Assembly: GCF_000373965.1 (NCBI RefSeq)
Contig: NZ_KB892868.1
Location: forward strand, 62,001-126,000
Direction: 5' to 3'
Source of the DNA: Uliginosibacterium gangwonense DSM 18521
GTDB lineage: Bacteria; Pseudomonadota; Gammaproteobacteria; Burkholderiales; Rhodocyclaceae
Length of the DNA: 64,000 nt
The translations under genes were made by a program, and so were the position numbers. The notes beneath the pieces are model-generated. The model was not told the DNA's origin. It searched no databases and worked only from the letters and a program-made list of their open reading frames with translations. Below are positions 25,017-32,805 of the stretch, one piece after another (the stretch's first letter is position 1; every line of letters begins with the position of its first letter).

Positions 25017-26833
25017 GCAATGTACAAGCACAGCCGCTTCATGACAGATGGCAGGCGGCATGGACTGAGGCGCTGGCAACCTGGAGCCGCTTCACCCGCC
25101 TGCAACCAGCCCTGCTGTGTTCCACACTCGAAGCTGCCCAGGCGGAAGGGCTGGACGGCAGTTTTGCGATGATCCGCTTCGTGGACCAGCGGGTGGTCAT
25201 TGATCTGCAAACCATCACCCAACTTGGGCTGGAAGATTACGCACTGGAAGTCCTCGCCCATGAGATCGGCCACCATGTACTGGCCCCTGCCAATGCAACG
25301 GACAACCTGCGGCTCCTCGCCCGTATGCGTCAGGCATTACCTACGCTGACGCAACACGCGCCCATGCTGGCGAATCTGTACACCGATCTGCTCATCAACG
25401 ATCGGCTGCAACGCCAATCCGGTTTGCGGCTGGCAGACATCTACCGCAAACTGGCTACCCAGCCAGACACCCCAAAGGATGCCCCACCCAGCAAGGTATG
25501 GGCGCTATACATGCGTATCTACGAGCAGCTCTGGCAGCTTGAAAAAGGCAGCCTGGGCGCAGGCTCGCTGGATGTGCGAGGGGAGACGGATGCCTGGCTG
25601 GGTGCACGCGTCATCCGCGTCTATGCACGCGACTGGCTGGATGGCGCGGGGCGCTTTGCGGCCCTGATGCTGCCCTATATCGTGGATGATGATGAAGCCT
25701 ACAAACACCACCTCCGCTGGTTGCATGACACAGCATCGGCTGGGCGCGATTGTGTGACGGGTGGCATCGGTGAGATTGAAGCAGGCGAGCTGGAAGGTGC
25801 CATCCACCCGGCAGAAGACCCTTTGATCACAGGCGAAGATGACAAACAGGTTGCCCGCACCGCTGGCAACAACGCCATTCCGCTCGATGCCCAAAGCACG
25901 GAACGTAGCGCTGGACAAACGCGCGAGCCTTTCGAGTATGGCGAAATCCTGCGCGCTTCCGGTGTGCAATTGAGTGAGCATGACATCGCCATTCGTTACT
26001 ATCAGGAACGGGCACTCCCCCACCTGATTCCCTACCCGCGCAAAAAAGCGCCTTCCGGCACAGAACCCTTGCTGGAAGGGCTGGAGCCTTGGGACTGCGG
26101 TGATCCGCTTGATGAACTGGATTGGTTGCAGAGCGTGCTGCAATCCCCGCGTGTTGCCCCTGGCATGACAACCGTCAAACGCCTGTACGGCGAGCAGCCC
26201 GGCGAAATGCCGGTACATGAGCCGATTGATCTGGACATCTATGTCGACAGTTCCGGCTCCATGCCCAATCCGCAATACTCTACATCCTGGCTCACGCTGG
26301 CTGGAGCCATCATCGCGCTCTCGGCACTGCGGGCGGGTGCCAAGGTGCAGGTCACGCTCTGGAGTGGCACGCAGGAGGTGCGGCAGACGCCAGGATTCAT
26401 TCGTCAGCCCCAACAGATTCTTGCTGTGCTGACAGACTTTTTTGGCGGCGGCACAGCATTCCCGATTCATTGTCTGCGCGAGACCTATGCGGAACCGGCG
26501 GGCCGCGAGCGGCCCACGCATATCCTGATGATCTCGGACGATGGGATCGACACCATGTTCGCCGACGACGAAAAGGGCAATTCCGGTTGGGATATTGCCG
26601 CTCAGGCACTCCGGCGCGCAGGCGCGGGGGGCACCTTGGCCCTGAACCTGCCAAACTATACTTCCAGTTATATGACAAGCTCGATGAATGCGATCAACAA
26701 GGCCGTGCAGACACAAGGCTGGGCCTTGCACAAGATTACGGATTGGGAGCAGCTCATGGCCTTTGCGCATGATTTCAGCCGTCGCCACCGGGACGGACAT
26801 ATCGCGGCATCCACTCAGAGGCAGACCCGATGA
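25013..26833 (+). CDS. VWA-domain protein with N-terminal HExxH metallopeptidase-like motif
   Basis: 606 aa. The N-terminal 200 residues contain HEIGHH (residues 83-88; HExxH with an extra His) and a downstream NLYTDLLINDRL segment that could supply further ligands, as in zincin-like domains sometimes fused to VWA. A charged linker follows, then a VWA domain beginning near residue 405. It has a complete MIDAS: DSSGS, the Thr in FGGGTAF and the Asp in ISDDGID. It is the natural partner of the MoxR ATPase two genes upstream. Whether the HExxH is catalytic is inference. ATGA overlaps on both sides. Confidence 0.92.
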   Translation: MSNVQAQPLHDRWQAAWTEALATWSRFTRLQPALLCSTLEAAQAEGLDGSFAMIRFVDQRVVIDLQTITQLGLEDYALEVLAHEIGHHVLAPANATDNLRLLARMRQALPTLTQHAPMLANLYTDLLINDRLQRQSGLRLADIYRKLATQPDTPKDAPPSKVWALYMRIYEQLWQLEKGSLGAGSLDVRGETDAWLGARVIRVYARDWLDGAGRFAALMLPYIVDDDEAYKHHLRWLHDTASAGRDCVTGGIGEIEAGELEGAIHPAEDPLITGEDDKQVARTAGNNAIPLDAQSTERSAGQTREPFEYGEILRASGVQLSEHDIAIRYYQERALPHLIPYPRKKAPSGTEPLLEGLEPWDCGDPLDELDWLQSVLQSPRVAPGMTTVKRLYGEQPGEMPVHEPIDLDIYVDSSGSMPNPQYSTSWLTLAGAIIALSALRAGAKVQVTLWSGTQEVRQTPGFIRQPQQILAVLTDFFGGGTAFPIHCLRETYAEPAGRERPTHILMISDDGIDTMFADDEKGNSGWDIAAQALRRAGAGGTLALNLPNYTSSYMTSSMNAINKAVQTQGWALHKITDWEQLMAFAHDFSRRHRDGHIAASTQRQTR

Positions 26834-27399
26834 CTCACGCAGGCCCATCGCTCGAAATCCTGTTGCGGCGCCTGGCGGAAACGCCCCAGGATTTTCTTGA
26901 CGCGCCACGCACCGGCAAGTCAGGACAATTGCATGTCAGTGCGTTGATATTCGACCTCAGCCACCAGATCGGCCAGCCCTTCACGGAAGCTGAATTGCGG
27001 ACGCTCTCCGGTACAGATGCCAACGGGATGACGCTTTGTGCAATCGCCTGTTGGCTATTGAGCGACGATACACTGCAGGGGCGCATCAGCAAACCCCGCC
27101 TATTGCCGTTTCTCGGGCAGACCTTGCAGGCATTGGCGGCGGAATACAAGGCGGAGCGCTACCTTCTCGACCCCGAGCGGCGCGAGGAACTGGTACGCAT
27201 CACCTTGGCCGATCTGGGCCTACTACCGGCAGGTGAGACCGCGGCGCAGGCGCAGGATCGCCTGCAGGCGTTGAGCAGCACGGAACGGCGGCGGATCATT
27301 GCAGCGGCACGCGAGGCGGAAAAACGCGCCCGCGAAATCCGTGAAGCGCTCATCAAGAAGGCTGCCGCCGAGGCCGCCGACAAATACACCCGGGAATAA
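26830..27399 (+). CDS. Small helical/coiled-coil protein of the MoxR-VWA cluster, 189 aa
   Basis: No recognised family. The first 110 residues look helical and globular. The last 60 are an uninterrupted charged helix (TERRRIIAAAREAEKRAREIREALIK pattern) that should form a coiled coil. No signal peptide. Start overlaps the VWA gene stop by ATGA, and the adenylate-forming gene follows after only 3 bp, so it belongs to the same transcript. It could be an adaptor tethering components of the complex. Confidence 0.8.
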   Translation: MTHAGPSLEILLRRLAETPQDFLDAPRTGKSGQLHVSALIFDLSHQIGQPFTEAELRTLSGTDANGMTLCAIACWLLSDDTLQGRISKPRLLPFLGQTLQALAAEYKAERYLLDPERREELVRITLADLGLLPAGETAAQAQDRLQALSSTERRRIIAAAREAEKRAREIREALIKKAAAEAADKYTRE

Positions 27400-27402
27400 A
27401 CC

Positions 27403-28749
27403 ATGAGCCGGGATGGCATCCGCCCCGATGAGCGTCTGTTCCCCTTGCTCAGTGAAGCTGGGCGGGCCATGCTGGCCCGCCTCTGTGAGCACCCTGCTGC
27501 GCCAATCTACCGCAACCGCAGTGGCCACCGCCTTGTCGCTGAGGATATCCCCCTCCTGCGCGATTTCACGGCCGAAGTGCTGGCTGCGCGCCTGGGCTGG
27601 CACAATGCGCCCGACTGGCTAGCCGACTTTGTGACGGATGCCTACCAGCGTGTGCCGGGCTACCGGGCACGCGGCCCGGTGCCTGCGCGCTTCACGGACA
27701 TTCCGACCATTTCGCGGGCAGACCTGAGCCGCAACATCACGCGCTTTGTACCCGATGATCTTCCACTGGACCGCCTGATCGAATACTCCACCAGCGCGAC
27801 CACCGGGCACCCCCTCAAGCTGCCCTCACACCCGCGCATTGCCGCCAGCTATCTGGCATTCCATCGGCGTGCGCTGGCCCACTTCGGCATTGAGTTGAAA
27901 GCGAGCAAAGGGGATGTCAGCGTCGTACTCGCCGGATTCCAGCGCCGCTGTTTCACCTATGTCTCAGTCACCCCTTTGCTGGATGAAGCAGGTCTGGCAA
28001 AAATCAATCTGCATCCCGCCGACTGGCATCACCCCGACGACCGGGCGCGTTACCTTGATGCGCTGGCGCCTGAGTTGATAACCGGCGATCCGCTCTCTCT
28101 GTCCGAGTTGGCACAGCTACCCATGCAGCATATCCCGCGTGCCCTACTGTCGACATCCATGGCCATGAGCGACGGGATGCGCGCGCAATTACAGGCCCGC
28201 TTCGGCTGCCCGGTGCTGGATATCTATTCGATGAACGAGGCCGGGCCGATTGCGGTCTACCTACCCGAAGCGGGCGGACATCTGCTGCTGCAAAATCGCC
28301 TGTATGTCGAGACACTTTTGCCAGACGGGTGCCCTGCTGCCCCTGGCGAACGTGGCGAAATCACCCTCAGCGGCGGCTTCAATTTCTACCTGCCGCTGCT
28401 GCGCTATCGTACAGGAGACTGGGCGGAACTGGCGATGACTCCGCAAGGCCCCTTGCTGCGCGATTTTCATGGCCGCCCGCCAGTGCGCTTCCAAACACTT
28501 GCGGGGCAATGGCTCAACAATGTCGATGTCAGCCACTGCCTTGCCCCCTTCGCCTTGCCGCAATACACACTGCATCAGCATGCCGACCTGGGGCTGACGC
28601 TTAGGCTGCGCAGCACAGAACAGGCCACCGCTGCGAGAGAGGCTTTGCTGAAATTATTCGGCACGGGCCTCCGCATAGAAGTCGCCCCGCTGGAGGCCCA
28701 GGACAAGGTGATCCAGTACACAAGCGAACTCGCGCCACCCCTCGCCTAA
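27403..28749 (+). CDS. PaaK-like adenylate-forming enzyme of the MoxR-VWA cluster
   Basis: 448 aa, similar in plan to phenylacetate-CoA ligase. The phosphate-binding loop is YSTSATTGHPLKLPS (about 129-142). YSMNEAGPIA is the A5-like acyl/adenine motif, and LRYRTGDWAEL is the A7/A8 region with the ribose-binding Asp. The C-terminal domain is short and the catalytic lysine typical of ligases is not obvious, so it may only adenylate or use a different second half-reaction. Its substrate is unknown. No aromatic-degradation genes are nearby; instead it closes the MoxR-VWA operon, 3 bp after the coiled-coil gene, which argues for a modifying role there. Confidence 0.86.
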   Translation: MSRDGIRPDERLFPLLSEAGRAMLARLCEHPAAPIYRNRSGHRLVAEDIPLLRDFTAEVLAARLGWHNAPDWLADFVTDAYQRVPGYRARGPVPARFTDIPTISRADLSRNITRFVPDDLPLDRLIEYSTSATTGHPLKLPSHPRIAASYLAFHRRALAHFGIELKASKGDVSVVLAGFQRRCFTYVSVTPLLDEAGLAKINLHPADWHHPDDRARYLDALAPELITGDPLSLSELAQLPMQHIPRALLSTSMAMSDGMRAQLQARFGCPVLDIYSMNEAGPIAVYLPEAGGHLLLQNRLYVETLLPDGCPAAPGERGEITLSGGFNFYLPLLRYRTGDWAELAMTPQGPLLRDFHGRPPVRFQTLAGQWLNNVDVSHCLAPFALPQYTLHQHADLGLTLRLRSTEQATAAREALLKLFGTGLRIEVAPLEAQDKVIQYTSELAPPLA

Positions 28750-28810
28750 CACCGAGACTCTGCATGCAGCTTCCACGCCCCTCTCAGGGTTCCTACCTAT
28801 ACGCGGCAGC

Positions 28811-28828
28811 AAACTAACATGTTAGTTT
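28811..28828. promoter_or_regulatory. Perfect 18-bp palindrome, candidate FCD-regulator operator
   Basis: AAACTAACATGTTAGTTT is its own reverse complement. It lies about 245 bp upstream of the GntR/FCD regulator gene, and its core ACTAACATGT recurs at 29033-29042. Regulators of this family bind short palindromes near their own genes, so this is the likeliest operator. No binding data. Confidence 0.6.
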
Positions 28829-28900
28829 GTAAACACTGATTGATTAGATGCAGGCAATCCGTTTCTGGATGGCTGCACGGCTTCATTGAAGGGGATCGAG

Positions 28901-28993
28901 ATGAGCGAATTGGCCAATCAAATGCACACCGGACACCGCCACACAGCACGCTCCTTGGTGATGGCAGACCTTCCCCACGGCTCAGAGTTGTAA
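28901..28993 (+). CDS. Possible 30-aa leader or remnant ORF (doubtful)
   Basis: An ATG with a good GGGGATCGAG ribosome-binding site directly upstream opens a 30-codon frame (MSELANQMHTGHRHTARSLV...). It sits between the two copies of the operator core. It could be a leader peptide or the remnant of a longer gene. The short length prevents a firm call. Confidence 0.3.
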   Translation: MSELANQMHTGHRHTARSLVMADLPHGSEL

Positions 28994-29032
28994 TCCCCTG
29001 ATTTGCACCCATTACCAAATCCGTGCGAACCC

Positions 29033-29042
29033 ACTAACATGT
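29033..29042. promoter_or_regulatory. Second copy of operator core ACTAACATGT
   Basis: Repeats ten bases of the 28811-28828 palindrome, 32 bp before the regulator start. Together the two sites could allow looping or autorepression. Confidence 0.45.
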
Positions 29043-29073
29043 CACCTTCATGTTAAACAAGGGAACACGCTCC

Positions 29074-29787
29074 ATGGCGCATATCAAACTCCGCGATCAG
29101 GCCTACGATGCCTTCGCCCAACACCTTCTGAACCGGCAACTGGTGCCCGGCCAGTTTGTCAGCCAACGTGAGCTGGCAGAGCTGACTTCGATGTCGCTCG
29201 GAGCCATCCGCGAGATGATCCCCCGGCTGGAAGCCGAAGGGCTGATCAAGGCCATCAGCCAGCGTGGCTTACAGATCGTGCATATTGATCTGAAGATGGT
29301 GGTTGAAGCCTTCCAGTTGCGCGAAATGCTTGAACTCACTGGCTTGGCGGAATTCTCCCGCCGCACTTCGGATGGAGAAATCCAGGCCCTCTACGACCGT
29401 TTGCAGCGCATCAAGCAGCAGGCCGAAACAGGGGCGATCACCGAGAGTTTCCTCAAGGAAGCCCAGGACGCAGACTGGCAGATGCACGACACCTTTGTCG
29501 CCGCACTCAATAACCAGCTGATTGCCGATCTGCACCGGGTCAATTCCATCCGCATCCGCATGATTCTGGGTGAGCGCATCGGCCTGCCCGCCGAGCGCCT
29601 CCCCGTGGCCATCCGCGAGCACGATGCGGTGCTCTCTGCCCTGCTGCGCCGTGACCACGCCGCCGCGGCCCTGGCGCTACGCACCCACCTGCATAGCTCG
29701 CGCCGCCGCTCGCTGAGCGTTGGCCACTTTGACGAAAGCCAGACATTAGATCCCACCAGCATTTCAGAAGAGCAAGGGGATCAATGA
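29074..29787 (+). CDS. GntR-family transcriptional regulator (FCD subfamily)
   Basis: About 237 aa. The N-terminal winged helix contains QRELAELTSMSLGAIREMIPRLEAEGLI, and the C-terminal all-helical FCD ligand domain has the metal-site residues in ALNNQLIADLHRVN and a final AIREHDAVLSALLRRDHAAAALALRTHL. FCD regulators sense sugar acids or amino acids and repress catabolic operons. The ATG at 29074 begins the family-like MAHIKLRDQAYDAF; an ATG 24 bp upstream is possible. It heads the operon of carrier, aldolase and YhcH, and likely controls it and itself through the palindrome upstream. Confidence 0.92.
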   Translation: MAHIKLRDQAYDAFAQHLLNRQLVPGQFVSQRELAELTSMSLGAIREMIPRLEAEGLIKAISQRGLQIVHIDLKMVVEAFQLREMLELTGLAEFSRRTSDGEIQALYDRLQRIKQQAETGAITESFLKEAQDADWQMHDTFVAALNNQLIADLHRVNSIRIRMILGERIGLPAERLPVAIREHDAVLSALLRRDHAAAALALRTHLHSSRRRSLSVGHFDESQTLDPTSISEEQGDQ

Positions 29788-29847
29788 GATGAAACATTGC
29801 AAAACCAATAACGATGTTCACACACGTCACAACAAGGAGGAGCACCC

Positions 29848-31182
29848 ATGGCTGACATGTCCCTATCCAAGGCGGAAACGCCCCCGCCCACATTCGCAGC
29901 ACCCCTAGATGCCGCAGTTCCCCCACGGGTGCGTCGTGCCCAGATCACTTCATTGGCTCTGTTGATTCTCACCGGAGTCATCAACTACATGGACCGTGGC
30001 ACGCTGGCCGTGGCCAATCAGAGCATCGCCAAGGAACTTGGCCTGTCACTCGGGCAAATGGGCCTGCTGCTCTCTGCCTTCTCTTGGAGTTACGCCCTGG
30101 CGCAGTTGCCCACCGGTGGTCTGGTCGACCGCGTGGGGCCACGCCGCCTCCTTGGCGTCGGGCTTGTCGCCTGGTCGCTTGCGCAGGCGGCAGGCGGGCT
30201 GGTCAGCAATTTCTTCCAATTCATCACTGCACGGATCTGCCTGGGGATTGGCGAAGCGCCACAATTCCCCTCTGCCGCACGCGTCGTCAGCAACTGGTTC
30301 CCGGTGAGCAAGCGCGGCACGCCGACAGGGATCTTCAATTCCGCCTCGCCCCTGGGCACCGCCCTGGCGCCGCTGATCCTAACCCAACTGATCCTGATTC
30401 TGGACTGGCGCTGGATGTTCATCCTCACCGGCGCCCTCGGGATTCTGGCCGCTGTTATCTGGTTCGCGCTGTATCGTGATCCTGTCGACCTCAAACTCTC
30501 TGCCGAGGAAACCACCTATCTGACAGGAGAGGCAGAAGACAAACCCAAGGTCAAAGTCACCTTTCAGGACTGGGTCGGCCTGTTCTCGTTCCGCTCCACC
30601 TGGGGCATGATTCTGGGCTACTTCGGCTCGGTTTATCTGAACTGGGTCTATCTGAGCTGGCTGCCTGCCTATCTGGTCAACGAGCGCCACATGAGCCTTG
30701 CTCGCACCGGCGTAATGGCCTCCGTTCCCTTCTTCTGCGGCTTCCTGGGCTGCCTGCTGGCAGGCTGGTTCTCCGATCAGGTGACCAAACGCACCATCGG
30801 CTCCCCCGTCAAAGGGCGTCGCATCCCGGTCGTGATCGCCATGCTGGGCATGGCGATCTTCACCGTTCCCGCTGCACTGGCCGAGAGCAACACGGTTGCC
30901 ATCGCCTGCATCTCGGTGGTGATCTTCCTTGCCAATGCCGCGTCGGCCTGCTCCTGGGCGCTGGCTACAGCCGTGGCGCCTTCAAACCGGATTGCCTCGC
31001 TGGGCTCGCTGCAGAACTTTGGCGGCTTCATCGGCGGCGCACTGGCTCCGATTGCCACCGGCTTCATCGCCCAATCGTTTTCCTTCGTACCGGCCCTGCT
31101 GACCGGGGCAGCCATCGCCTTCTGTGGCGCGATGAGCTACCTGTTCCTGGTCACTCGCGCCATTCCAGATAATTCTAAATAG
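29848..31182 (+). CDS. MFS transporter, anion:cation symporter (ACS) family
   Basis: 444 aa with twelve predicted helices. The ACS features are the first helix VINYMDRGTLAVANQSIAKELGLS, the loop 2-3 motif GGLVDRVGPRRLLG, and RICLGIGEAPQFPSAARVVSNWFP. Members import hexuronates, glucarate, galactonate or sialic-acid-like compounds with H+ or Na+. A very strong AAGGAGGAG ribosome-binding site precedes the ATG. The aldolase and YhcH genes downstream suggest that the substrate is an acidic sugar feeding a 2-keto-3-deoxy or neuraminate-type cleavage. Confidence 0.93.
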   Translation: MADMSLSKAETPPPTFAAPLDAAVPPRVRRAQITSLALLILTGVINYMDRGTLAVANQSIAKELGLSLGQMGLLLSAFSWSYALAQLPTGGLVDRVGPRRLLGVGLVAWSLAQAAGGLVSNFFQFITARICLGIGEAPQFPSAARVVSNWFPVSKRGTPTGIFNSASPLGTALAPLILTQLILILDWRWMFILTGALGILAAVIWFALYRDPVDLKLSAEETTYLTGEAEDKPKVKVTFQDWVGLFSFRSTWGMILGYFGSVYLNWVYLSWLPAYLVNERHMSLARTGVMASVPFFCGFLGCLLAGWFSDQVTKRTIGSPVKGRRIPVVIAMLGMAIFTVPAALAESNTVAIACISVVIFLANAASACSWALATAVAPSNRIASLGSLQNFGGFIGGALAPIATGFIAQSFSFVPALLTGAAIAFCGAMSYLFLVTRAIPDNSK

Positions 31183-31194
31183 ATAGAGAATATT

Positions 31195-32139
31195 ATGACA
31201 AAGTCTGCTTCACCCATCCAAGGCATCATTCCGGTCATGCTCACGCCGTTCAAGGACGACGGCCAGATCGACTATCCCGGGCTGGAGAACCTGATCGAGT
31301 GGTATCTCGCCCACGGTGCAGATGCCCTGTTCGCAGTATGCCAATCAAGTGAGATGATGTTCCTCTCGCTGGAAGAACGCCTCCAGCTTGGCCGCTTTGT
31401 CGTCGGCAAGGTCAAGGGGCGTGTGCCGGTGGTGGTCTCCGGCCACATCAGCGATGACGTGGACAAACAGGTTGAGGAGCTCGCCGCGATGAGCGAGGTA
31501 GGCGCTGATGCGCTCATCCTGGTCACCAATCACCTGGATCCGAAGAACACCGGCACCGAGACCTTCATGGCAACACTCAAGGTGCTGCTAGAGCGCTTGC
31601 CCAAAGACATGCCTCTTGGCCTCTACGAATGCCCAGCCCCCTATCGCCGCCTGATTACCGACGAGGAACTCAAGTGGTGTGCCGAATCTGGCCGCTTCAT
31701 CATGCTCAAAGATGTCAGCTGCGATCTGCCCACCGTCAAGCGGCGTCTGGCACTGACAGCCAACACCCCGTTGCGCATTCTCAATGCCAACGCGGCCATC
31801 GCCTGGGATGCCATGCAAGCAGGTGCGCCCGGCTTCAACGGCGTTTTCGCCAACATCCACCCCGATCTTTACAAGTGGCTGCTGGTGGCGGGTGCCAAAC
31901 ACCCTGATCTGGCCCGCGAACTGGCAAATTTCCTGGTGCTGGCCGCCGTGGCCGAAACTCAGGGCTACCCGGCATTCGCCAAGCTCTACCACCAGCGCAT
32001 CGGCACCTTCGGCTCAATCCGCTGCCGGGTCATCAACTATGATATCCGCGAGAAATTCTGGGCGCTGGACGTGATCCTCGACAAGCTGATCGACGGCACC
32101 GAGCATTATCGCGCCAAGATCGCCAAGCTTCCTGCATAA
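31195..32139 (+). CDS. DapA/NanA-family class I aldolase or lyase
   Basis: 314 aa, TIM-barrel dihydrodipicolinate synthase superfamily. The Schiff-base lysine is in FIMLKDVSCD and the catalytic tyrosine in LGLYECPAPY. The N-terminal start IQGIIPVMLTPFKDDGQIDYPGLENLI is typical. The family includes DapA, N-acetylneuraminate lyase, 2-keto-3-deoxy-gluconate aldolase and 5-dehydro-4-deoxyglucarate dehydratase. The operon context (FCD regulator, ACS carrier, YhcH) argues for a catabolic sugar-acid lyase rather than lysine biosynthesis. Twelve bp separate it from the MFS gene. Confidence 0.9.
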   Translation: MTKSASPIQGIIPVMLTPFKDDGQIDYPGLENLIEWYLAHGADALFAVCQSSEMMFLSLEERLQLGRFVVGKVKGRVPVVVSGHISDDVDKQVEELAAMSEVGADALILVTNHLDPKNTGTETFMATLKVLLERLPKDMPLGLYECPAPYRRLITDEELKWCAESGRFIMLKDVSCDLPTVKRRLALTANTPLRILNANAAIAWDAMQAGAPGFNGVFANIHPDLYKWLLVAGAKHPDLARELANFLVLAAVAETQGYPAFAKLYHQRIGTFGSIRCRVINYDIREKFWALDVILDKLIDGTEHYRAKIAKLPA

Positions 32140-32208
32140 TCCCCGCTTTGCGGAGCGCTGCATCAAATGTGCAGTGCTCCGCCATTCGTGATCCAGAAGG
32201 GAAAACTC

Positions 32209-32685
32209 ATGTTTATCGGTACCCTGGCCCACTGGGCCGAACACAAGAAGGTGTTGCCTGCCGCCATCGTCACGGCGGTCGACGCGGTACGCAGCCAAGA
32301 CCTCGCCAAGCTGGCCGCCGGGCGTTATGAAATCGACGGCAGTCAGATGTTTTTCATGATTCAGGAAATGAACAGCAAGAAGCTGGAGGACACCCGCTCC
32401 GAGGCCCACCGGCAATATGCCGATGTGCAGATCGTGCTCAACGGCCCCGAGCGCTACGGCGTGGCCCCACCGGATGGAACGCTCGCCCCCACCGAAGACC
32501 GCCTGGAAGAGAAGGACATCGCCTTCTATCCCGACCCGGCGAATGAATCCTTTGTCGATCTTGCTTCAGGCATGTTCACCATCTTCTACCCTGGTGAATT
32601 CCACCGCCCCTGCTGCAACGTAAGCCAGACCACCGCGCTGCGTAAAATCGTGATCAAGGTACATCGCTCGCTACTGGGCTTGTGA
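32209..32685 (+). CDS. YhcH/YjgK/YiaL family protein (cupin-like)
   Basis: 158 aa. YhcH family proteins are double-stranded beta-helix folds linked to sialic-acid and other sugar catabolism (anomerase activity reported for NanQ). Typical segments are FIGTLAHW at the start, RYEIDGSQMFFMIQEM, EAHRQYADVQIVLNG and the C-terminal PGEFHRPCC metal site. The ATG at 32209 follows AGAAGGGAAA; upstream codons in the same frame lie in the gap and lack similarity. It is last in the operon, before a strong terminator. Assigning it to neuraminate use is an inference, since nanK and nanE are absent here. Confidence 0.93.
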   Translation: MFIGTLAHWAEHKKVLPAAIVTAVDAVRSQDLAKLAAGRYEIDGSQMFFMIQEMNSKKLEDTRSEAHRQYADVQIVLNGPERYGVAPPDGTLAPTEDRLEEKDIAFYPDPANESFVDLASGMFTIFYPGEFHRPCCNVSQTTALRKIVIKVHRSLLGL

Positions 32686-32727
32686 GCCAGGAGCAGGGGC
32701 TGGCGGTTATTGCGCCCCCCTACCCAT

Positions 32728-32759
32728 AAAAAAGGCCACGAAAATGTCGTGGCCTTTTT
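32728..32759. terminator. Bidirectional rho-independent terminator
   Basis: AAAAAAGGCCACGA, a short loop, then TCGTGGCCTTTTT. It lies between the YhcH gene and the convergent MtrB-type gene and has A and T tracts for both directions. Confidence 0.93.
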
Positions 32760-32805
32760 ACTGCGTCGCTCCTTGGTCACCCGGATATCAGGCCCCAAAG
32801 AGAAA

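Larger units (their letters stand above)
28750..29073. other. Regulatory gap ahead of the sugar-acid operon (324 bp)
   Basis: Contains a perfect 18-bp palindrome, a 30-codon possible ORF and a second half-site just ahead of the GntR-type regulator. No clear rho-independent terminator for the preceding MoxR-VWA operon was seen. Confidence 0.6.
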
